In this document: in pieces, positions 56,148 through 64,000 of the stretch | Layout of the letters: each line of letters begins with the position of its first letter | Numbering within the stretch: position 1 is the stretch's first letter | DNA from: Macrotrachela quadricornifera | Taxonomy: Eukaryota; Rotifera; Eurotatoria; Philodinida; Philodinidae | Direction of reading: 5' to 3' | Assembly: GCA_022393335.1 (NCBI GenBank) | Contig: JAJEKB010020583.1 | Coordinates: forward strand, 512,287-576,286 | Length of the DNA stretch: 64,000 nucleotides | The notes under the pieces: model-generated | Told to the model about the DNA's origin: nothing | The model's input: only the letters and a program-made list of their open reading frames with translations | The model's database searches: none | Program-made: the position numbers and the translations under genes

Positions 56148-58443
56148 ATGACCTATGATTTAATCTTATTCTCTATTCTTGTAATCACTATTAATGCGCA
56201 AAATGAAACTCTTACTGATTGTAAATTGGGTCCACTTTCAACATTCTCTATATGTGATACATACCTTCCATCACGCCAAAGGGCTGCTGATCTCGTTAGT
56301 TGTATGACAACAACTGAAAAAATCACACAACTGGTAACAACGGCGGCTGCTATACCTCGTCTAGGTTTACCTAAATATGAATGGTGGTCCGATTGTCTAC
56401 ATGTTGTAGAATATGCAACTGGTGTTTCATTTGGTGGTGATCTACCTGCAGCAACCAGTTTTCCAATGCCAATCAATCTTGGTGCAACGTTTAATACGGC
56501 TCTTCTTCAACGTATTTTTTCTACTATATCTACTGAAGCACGAGCATTTAATAGTGAAGGTCGTGCAGGTTTAGTTTTTCTTTCACCAAACATAAATATA
56601 TTTCGTGATCCACGATGGAGTCGTGGTCAAGAAACACCAGGTGAAAAGGCATTTCTTATATCTGAATATGTATATGCATATGTTGATGGTTTACAACGTG
56701 GTGAAGATGAACGCTATTTAAAAGTCGCTGCTAATTGTAAACATTATGCTGCGTATGATTTAGATAATTGGAATGGTACAGATCGCTTTCATTTTGATGC
56801 TCGTGTTAGTGATCAAGATCTTATTGAAACCTACTTACCACCTTTTGAAACATGTATTCATGATGCAAAAGTTGCAAGTATTATGTGTAGCTATAATTCA
56901 GTTAATGGTATTCCTTCATGTGCTAATCAATTTCTAATTGAAATTATTGCACGGTAATGGAATCTCTTCTATTCAAAACAAGACAATTCTTTTTGAATAC
57001 TTGATTTTTAATTTTTCTTGTATTTTTTATAATAGCGAATCTTATCATCTTGATGGTTTTGTTGTTGGTGATTGTGGTGCTGTTGAAATGATCATGGATG
57101 GACATAATTATACATCAACAGTACAAGATACTGTTGCTGTTGCATTACATGCTGGTACAGATCTTGATTGTGGACAATTTTACTTAAATTATGGTCAACA
57201 AGCATTAGAAAATAAAACTATCGTCGAAGCTGATATTGAGCAAGCACTTGAACGAACATTTAATGTTCTTATTCGTCTTGGTTATTTTAATCCACCTGAA
57301 CAACAACCATATAGACAATTATCACATGTTGATGTTGATACAATGGAAGCTAGACAATTAGCATTAGATGCTGCACAACAGAGTATTGTTTTATTAAAAA
57401 ATACAAATAAAGCATTACCACTTAATCTGAATGAATTAAGAAACAAAAGAATTGCATTAATTAGTCCTACAGCAAATGCAACACAATTAATGCAAGGAAA
57501 TTATTATGGCACACCACCATTTTTGATTGATCCTATTATTGGCTTTCAAACAGTAACGAAAGGTTGTTACATATAAATTGATTTCATGTGAAATTTCTTT
57601 TAACATTATTCAATCAGTATTTCATTTGCATATGGTTGTAAAATATCTGGTGATGATGAAAGCGGCTTTGTAGAAGTTCTTCAACTAGCTTATACTTCTA
57701 AAGTTATTATTTTCTTTGGTGGTATTGATCAATCTATCGAAGCTGAAACTCTTCATAGAAAATCAATTGCATCACCTTCTATCCAATTAACATTAATTCA
57801 ACTACTTGAAAAAATTGCTTGTTCACCTATTCATGTTGTTATTATAACTAATGTAATGTTTGGTCAATATAATCCTGGTGGCCGTTTACCTATGACATTT
57901 TATCCTGCATCATATGTTGATGCTGCTAGTATGTTTGATATGAGAATGCAACCATCATCAACAAATCCTGGTCGAACTTAAAAATTTTATACAGGACAAG
58001 CTATTTTTGAATTTGGTTATGGTCTCTCATATACAATGTTTAATTATTCATGGTATAATGAATCCGTAAATTCTATATTTAATATAAGATCTTTAATGAA
58101 AAACAATTATAATGAAAAGAAATTGTACATTCAGTTGTATCGTGTTAATGTAACAAATATAGGTAAAATGGCAGGTGATGATGTTGTTCTTGCATTTGTT
58201 AAACCTGCAAGAAATTCTTTACATGATCCATCACCGCCAATAAAGAAATTATTTGGTTTTAAACGTATTCATTTGAATGTTAATCAAACAACTGAAGTCT
58301 TTTTTTCATTAAATATTGATTCATTATTAACTGTAGCACATGATGGATCGAAATGGTTAGAATCCGGTTCATATAAGATTTTAATTGGAAAACAGCATAT
58401 GTATACAGTTCATTTACAAGGACGAACAGCTCGATGGTCATAG
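56148..58443 (+). pseudogene. GH3 beta-xylosidase-like gene with nonsense codon and internal deletion
   Basis: Exon 1 is 56148-56953: a signal peptide, then the GH3 N-domain with 'LGLPKYEWWSDCLHVVEY', 'LSPNINIFRDPRWSRGQETP', 'KVAANCKHYAAYDLDNW' and 'ASIMCSYNSVNGIPSC'. Exon 2 from 57036 continues in phase with 'LDGFVVGDCGAVEMI', where the nucleophile Asp is kept. From 57618 the C-domain reads 'ISFAYGCKISGDDE' to 'QYNPGGRLPMTFYP', then an Fn3-like end with 'GDDVVLAFVKPARNS' to 58443. Breaks: TAA at 57979-57981 within 'GRT*KFYTGQ'; about 25-30 residues normally lying between 'HVVII' and 'FGQYNPGGR' are missing; and the exon 2-3 junction has no GT-AG pair in matching phase. The intact enzyme would be secreted and cut xylan-type oligosaccharides. 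The family is typical of plants, fungi and bacteria, so past transfer is possible. Confidence 0.85.
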
Positions 58444-59082
58444 ATTTCATCTTTTTTTCATGATAAATGTGTAGTTTTATTTTTAAATTTAATATATTGA
58501 ATACAACAATAAGAACGAGCGGACTTAAGCAAAATAAACTTTTGAGCCATTTCACGTAAGCTACAACCAGTCCTATTCAATTGAAAATCATCGATTTGGC
58601 TAGTTTTTATATATGTGTATTTCATATTGAACTATTACTCATAAAAAAAAGCGAAAATGGATGAACCATTGATGAAGACTACAAAAGATCTGTATTTAGC
58701 ATAAATCGATCAAGAAGACGATCGAATCTATATGATTTTAAACTGCACACTAAGTACTGCAAAATCTTGCGAAATATGATCTAGGATATTGTAGAATAGT
58801 ATACAGCGTCTTATCGAAAGTGTAGTCTCATAATCACCCATTATTTCTGCTTAGTATATTAAAATTCGTTCACTAAGTATCAGAGGACTTTCATCATATA
58901 AAAAAAAATTTGTATACAACATAAACAAACATTTAATCCTCTATTAATTGACATAGATAGGTTTCCTAAACATATGTATATAGAAACTAGCTAAATCGAT
59001 GATCTTCGTTTGAGCAATATCTATGAGAATTAGTCATAGTTTGTGAAAAATGGCTCTTAAATAGGGGTGCAAAGCATATTTT
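58444..59082. other. AT-rich intergenic between convergent genes
   Basis: 3' regions of the GH3 pseudogene and the NHL gene; nothing else seen. Confidence 0.5.
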
Positions 59083-61841
59083 TTAAGTAAAAACTGCCAA
59101 AAGTATCAAGCATTGTGCTAGGCATCCAATCATTGCTTTTGTTGAGCTTATTATCATTGATGCACTTGTTATCACTGTTGTGTCTGTCACCTTAGTTGTA
59201 GTTGTTGCCACTGATGATTGACTTGTTTTTGTTGATGTGATTGTTCCTTGAAGAGATTAATTCAAAATAGATTTCAATTATATTATTCAATAATAGTTTT
59301 ACTAAGTCTTTGAGAATGAAATTTTTTTGATTGTAACATAAAAGTCTTATAATATTCAAAAGAACGAATTTTCTTATCTCGGAAAAAAGGATGAATCGAA
59401 CTTATGCTTATTTCAAGTATATGTTAAGCACCTTTTCTTCGTATTTCTTTTATAGGCAACTGTATTTTATGGATAAATTTAAAGGCAATTTGTGTTGAGA
59501 CTACTTTTCGAAAGGTAATCTTTCCTGCATGATTCGTTCACTATCAGAGCAGAAAAACGTCACTACTGGATTTATATAGCTTAAGTATACAAATTTATCG
59601 TGAGTATTTTTTCCTCTAACAAAAAAATAGATGGAACGGCATACATTTCATCGTTCTCAAAAAATTAAACAAACCTTGTGGAATTTGTGTTGATGTTATC
59701 GGAACAATTGTAGTTGTCTCATCTAGAAAGAAAAAGCATTATTTAAAAATTATTTATAATGATACAAATAGCAACATTAAGTTTTGAAATAAAATTCATA
59801 ACTTATTATTTGAATTAGATTCTTTATATTAACGGATGTTCCAGGAAAAATCAGCCTCGCAATATGTTTTAAAATTTCTTCTCTCTTATCTCACAATGAT
59901 CAAAGCTTTTTCTATTGTCAAAAGATAGAGCTTGAAGTTCTCTACAAAATCGCATATGACTGGGCCCAATGAAAACTAGAAACATACAAGTAGCTGTAAC
60001 AGGCAGATATATGTTCCATAATAAATAGACACATTTTGTATTTTATATTTTAATCTTTAGATACATTTCGTTAAGAAAACAAAATGTACTATAAGATGCA
60101 GCGTGAAAAGCTCTACCATTTACAAACAAAATACAAGTTGCTTTAAAGTGATAACAGAGAAGAACTTTAAAAAAACTATTGAGAGACTCATTTTTTTCTG
60201 AGATACACGTTAATATAAAAAAAATCCTTATAAATTTATGTATTCTCCAAGATGTTTTTATACTTACTGCATATATTTGTTGATAAAGTAAATTTTTGAA
60301 CTCGATTATTACTCGAATCAGTGACATATATATTTCCATAATTATCAAAAGCCATTTGACGTGGACCCCATAATTGATTGGATAATGAACCACCTCCCGA
60401 ACATCCAAGTATACATTGAAAACCATTTGATCCTCCTCTAACAATTCGATTATTGAAATAATCAACAATATATAAATAATTGTCACCATCTAGCATAATT
60501 CCAGTTGGACGATTCAGTGTAATTGTAGTATTTACTGATGTACTTCCTGCAACCGTAATTCCATTTAATTGTCCAGGTAGAAAGAGTTGAATTCGATTAT
60601 TAAAACAATCAGCTACATATAAATTAAAATTAATATCAATAAAGATTCCATTTGGATAATTAAGTGTATTCGGAGCAGAACCAGCAGTTCCATTTCCAGC
60701 TACAGTTGTTAATGGTGCTGTATCACTACCTAACCATCTTTTCACAACTTTATAAGAAGTATCCAATGAACAGTATAAAGTATCATTAATATCAACAAAG
60801 AGACCATAACATGATGAATTTACAGTCATAACAGGAGTAATATCTAGTGTATTTAATGTCAATTTATCAACTCGACCATTTGCATAACCGTTATCAACGA
60901 AAATAGTACCATTGTCTGTAACAAAAATGGATCGTGGATTTGATGAATTACCTAATGGTGTTACTGTTGGATTAACAGAACTATTAAACCAAACATGAAC
61001 TCGAGAATTTTGTTTATTAACAACATAGATTGAATTGTTAGTGTTAATAAATATACAATATGGATCGTTACCAGTTATATTGCTTGTTGTAAAAGTAGTT
61101 GCACTTGGATTCCAAGTTACTGTTGGACAATACTTTGGTTGATTATATGAAATACCTAAAATGAAAGTTTTCATGATTATTATAATGTCACTAAAACAAG
61201 GATCAAATCAATGATTATTTTCTTTGATTTATTTAATAAAATCTTTCTTAGTGAACAAATCTATAAAATAGACATTTTCTGCTCTCCAAAACGTTTACTT
61301 TAAATGTCTCTATTTTGGACTTCGGAGACTTTTCTTCGTCTGCGTCTATATCAGAACTTTGAATGGATTTGGCTGGGCCTAAGAAAATCAGCCTATGAGT
61401 TATCAAATTTTAACTCCAATCTTTGAGTGAAGTAACAGCAATGATTGAAGTTATATAGTAAATGATAGTAGAAATTGATAACGGAAAACTATCAGTAAGA
61501 GAAAATTTATATATTTTTAATATGAATAAAAAATTTGTCTTTTTCTTTCATTTTACTCTATCTTTACTCGCTGTTCATCGGATAACGGTAAAGGTGAGTG
61601 TCAAGGTATAAAAGTAAATATTTTATTTGTCCAAAACTCTTACCTTCAGCTACCACTATATTATTCTGAGGGTACATTTCGACTAACTCTCCATTAAGTA
61701 ATCTTAATGATGATCCTGATTTACTGGTAGAAACAATTTGTAGGACATTAGATTAGAAAAACAGATTAATCACGTACCTGATAATTGTTGAATCATCAAT
61801 AAAATTAACCATAATTTGAAATTACCAATTGATATCATCAT
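59083..61841 (-). CDS. Secreted/anchored NHL-repeat protein, 5 exons, 411 aa
   Basis: Exons by hand: 61841-61778 (signal peptide 'MMISIGNFKLWLILLMIQQL'), 61715-61644 (24 aa), 61155-60268 (the NHL body), 59722-59675 (16 aa, Thr-rich), 59246-59083 (Ser/Thr-rich stalk and tail). They sum to 1236 nt, and every junction is phase 1. The body has repeated NHL blades such as 'YPNGIFIDINFNLYVADCFN', 'NRPTGIMLDGDNYLYIVDYF' and 'GPRQMAFDNYGNIYVTDSSN', which form a beta-propeller. Many N-x-S/T sites suggest glycosylation. After 'TSQSSVATTTTKVTDTTVIT' the protein ends in a hydrophobic tail, 'CLAQCLILLAVFT', like a GPI signal. A surface glycoprotein with a propeller on a mucin-like stalk is inferred. Partner unknown. 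Confidence 0.88.
60085..60130 (+). repeat. Third copy of the GCAGCGTGAAAAGCTCTAC motif
   Basis: ACTATAAGATGCAGCGTGAA and the following AAGCTCTACC match the copies near 31.8 and 32.0 kb. This copy is in the long intron of the NHL gene. Confidence 0.6.
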
Positions 61842-64000
61842 ACTCAATTCAGCGACTTGTCTTTTTTAATTTTTTTACACCGACAATAATATGTCAGACG
61901 ATAGGAATCGACTGTTGTCAATGAAGCTTCGCAACTGAACTACTAGTTGTTAATAAAGAAAAGATGAAGTAATAAAATTAGTGACATTAGTAAGGGTGAG
62001 CCAAGTTAGATATTATCCAACTACCGAGATTATTTGCCTTATATAGGAAAGAAGTTTTTCATTCGTAAGTACTTAAAAAACGTAGTGAAGCAATATTTTG
62101 CAGGATTTCAAAGTTTAGGCGGTCTCTGTTCTGATGTAAGACGTTTCTAGATTGATCACATATTATTAAAATTGACTGTTTTTTTAGCAGCATTTTTCTT
62201 TTCATTCTATGTTTTATGAGACCACTAAAATTTAGGCAAATTTTGATTTTTGCGTAAACATTTGTCTCACGTTTCCTATAGCATTTTTCATAATTTCACT
62301 TGGAAAGAATATTCGGTTTTCGAGATTTAATAAAAAATACAAGACAATCTTATCTATTATTTCACAATTTATTTTATGCTCCTCTCTACTTGTAATAAAA
62401 GTTTCAGCCCGATAAACCGTACTAGATCGAACTTATGATCTGTTTTCATGTCTTCGAAGAGAATGGAAATAACTCAGTTGTGGTAAAGGATAGAGAGCTT
62501 CAGGTGGTGTCAAATAAAAGCTCGTCTGTATGCGCAACTTTTCATTGGGCAGATTTTTGAAATTCATTTTTATAGTCATTTAAACGATAGTAAATTCCAC
62601 TTTTCTCAGCCCAGGAAAAGCTTATCAAAAATTCGTTAGATGAAAAGTTGTTGCTGATAACGAGCTTTAAAATAAAAAAAATATTGAATAAAAGTAAATC
62701 TTTTCACAAAAATTTTTGAAAAATCATTTTACCATAGGATTTTTCAGTACAACCCAATGGAATTTTGTAAAGCATGTAACAAATGTGGATTGCTAACGCC
62801 ATCTGGCATGCTTATTTATATAAAATATTGTATGCTACGCTAATGCAAGGGTCAACAGAGTATTTCTAAAAGAATCTCGAAAATATGGTAGTGAAACCAA
62901 AGTTTAATATGATAAGTCCGTAAAAATCTGCTCATTTTCTAAGACGGTTCCTTAAATTGGTCAGTTGATTGCATGCATTAGCAATTATAACTTGTCTCTC
63001 AGAACAGAGAAGAGCTCTTTGACATATTACTGATTTGCACGACAACAATCGATTTGTATTAAAGCAAAATCTTATAACTTTTAATTTTTTTTTAATAAAC
63101 AAACGAAGCATTACTTTGAAAATGAGTTTTTTAAGTTAAATCAACAATTGTCTTTTTATTCTGTTGAAAAGAAATATTGTACATCATCAAAAATGATTTT
63201 TTAGGAAATCGTTTGGATACTACTCAACTATTCGGCAAATCCTGATTACGTTACTGAATGGAACAAACAAGTTTCACTTGTATATTTTTTCTGAATACGA
63301 CTACAATATTCATCTCTCTGTCTGTAGAAGGTATCAAATCAAAGCAACAACACATTTGATCAACATTTTGTTTATATAACTGTGACTAAATTTCAATTTT
63401 GAAAATCTTATCAAATTACTTAAGAAAATATAATTCTTACCAGTGAAGGAGTCAGCAAATATAATTATCTACGCTTCGAACGTAGGTCTGTTTTAAGCCT
63501 GTAGGTTCTAAATAATTTCACCACGAAGGATTGTGTTAAAATTATGTACTAATAGTAATTGTAAGATAGCTTACAATCTAAAAATTATTTTATGTTTATA
63601 CTCAAGAATACAACTCCATATTTCTTATAGAATAAAATATTTTGATAATTATTTTTTGAAGTATCATATATATATATATATATAATGAAATGAAAAATAA
63701 ATGACGTCTATAGCATAGACTAAGTATAAGTCATGAAAAAAAAACTAATTTTACTTTCTACTGATGAAAAATATTCTTTAGATATGTATGACTTAGCGTT
63801 AATTAAAGTCTGAAGGATTCTTTTTATTGGTCGTTTTTGTTGCACATCTATATTATTTGCATCTTTTAGGAAGCATATAATTTTACATTCTAAAAAAATG
63901 GAATAAAGAGCCTATGAAATAATAGTCGAGAATAAAGAAAAAGTAAAGAGCATAGTTGAAAAACCATGGAATTTTCTTCATTCTAAAAATATTATAAAAT
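61842..64000. other. AT-rich intergenic to window end
   Basis: A possible TATATAAGG lies about 200 bp upstream of the NHL start (near 62040, minus strand). A (TA)n run is at 63666-63684. No coding region, RNA gene or element ends were recognised. Confidence 0.5.

Noticed and set aside
63660..63690. (TA)n run as a functional site
   Set aside because: Simple-sequence repeat with no associated structure.

Overview
The window looks like AT-rich, intron-bearing animal DNA. I infer a bdelloid rotifer (Adineta/Rotaria type). The evidence is many 50-77 bp GT-AG introns, protein families I associate with bdelloids (NHL-repeat proteins with signal peptides, small rhodopsin-like GPCRs, degenerate F-box-like and ADP-ribosyltransferase-like genes), genes with a bacterial look, and many short dead DNA transposons. 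It is one scaffold with a 400-bp N gap at 40211-40610. No rRNA, tRNA, CRISPR array or operon was seen.

Layout: 1-0.3 kb tandem repeats; 1.3-4.1 kb VIT/VWA protein (5 exons, minus); 6.3-7.9 kb decayed F-box-like gene; 8.6-10.5 kb multipass membrane protein with a duplicated C-terminus (minus); 11.2 kb small RelE/ParE-like protein; 12.9-14.0 kb hAT-like element; 15.4-17.6 kb secreted/membrane S9 peptidase (minus); 19.1 kb MITE; 20.6-22.0 kb hAT element with an intact 8-bp target duplication and an array of 33-bp palindromic units; 22.4-25.3 kb and 27.4-29.6 kb two tandem pairs of small membrane-protein paralogues; 30.1-31.1 kb dead piggyBac; 31.2-32.9 kb second hAT-like element with an 8-bp duplication and another element nested inside; 34.4-36.6 kb a divergent pair, a bacterial-type muramoyl-alanine amidase and an AA15-type LPMO; 37.9-39.8 kb dead piggyBac and hAT transposase remnants, then the gap; 40.7 kb GPCR; 43-46.8 kb MITEs and a long foldback element; 47.0-48.4 kb flavin amine oxidase; 51.2-53.4 kb second GPCR (3 exons) with a TA-flanked MITE in an intron; 54.4 kb dead ART-type gene; 56.1-58.4 kb GH3 beta-xylosidase pseudogene; 59.1-61.8 kb NHL-repeat surface protein (5 exons, all junctions phase 1); 61.9-64 kb no gene seen.

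The genes do not form one pathway. Several could serve feeding and defence against microbes: the amidase (peptidoglycan), the LPMO (chitin or cellulose), the former GH3 (plant or fungal xylan) and the S9 peptidase. The amidase and LPMO are head to head with 615 bp between start codons and may share control. Exon structures given here were built by hand from splice sites and reading phase; each spliced CDS listed as intact sums to a whole number of codons.
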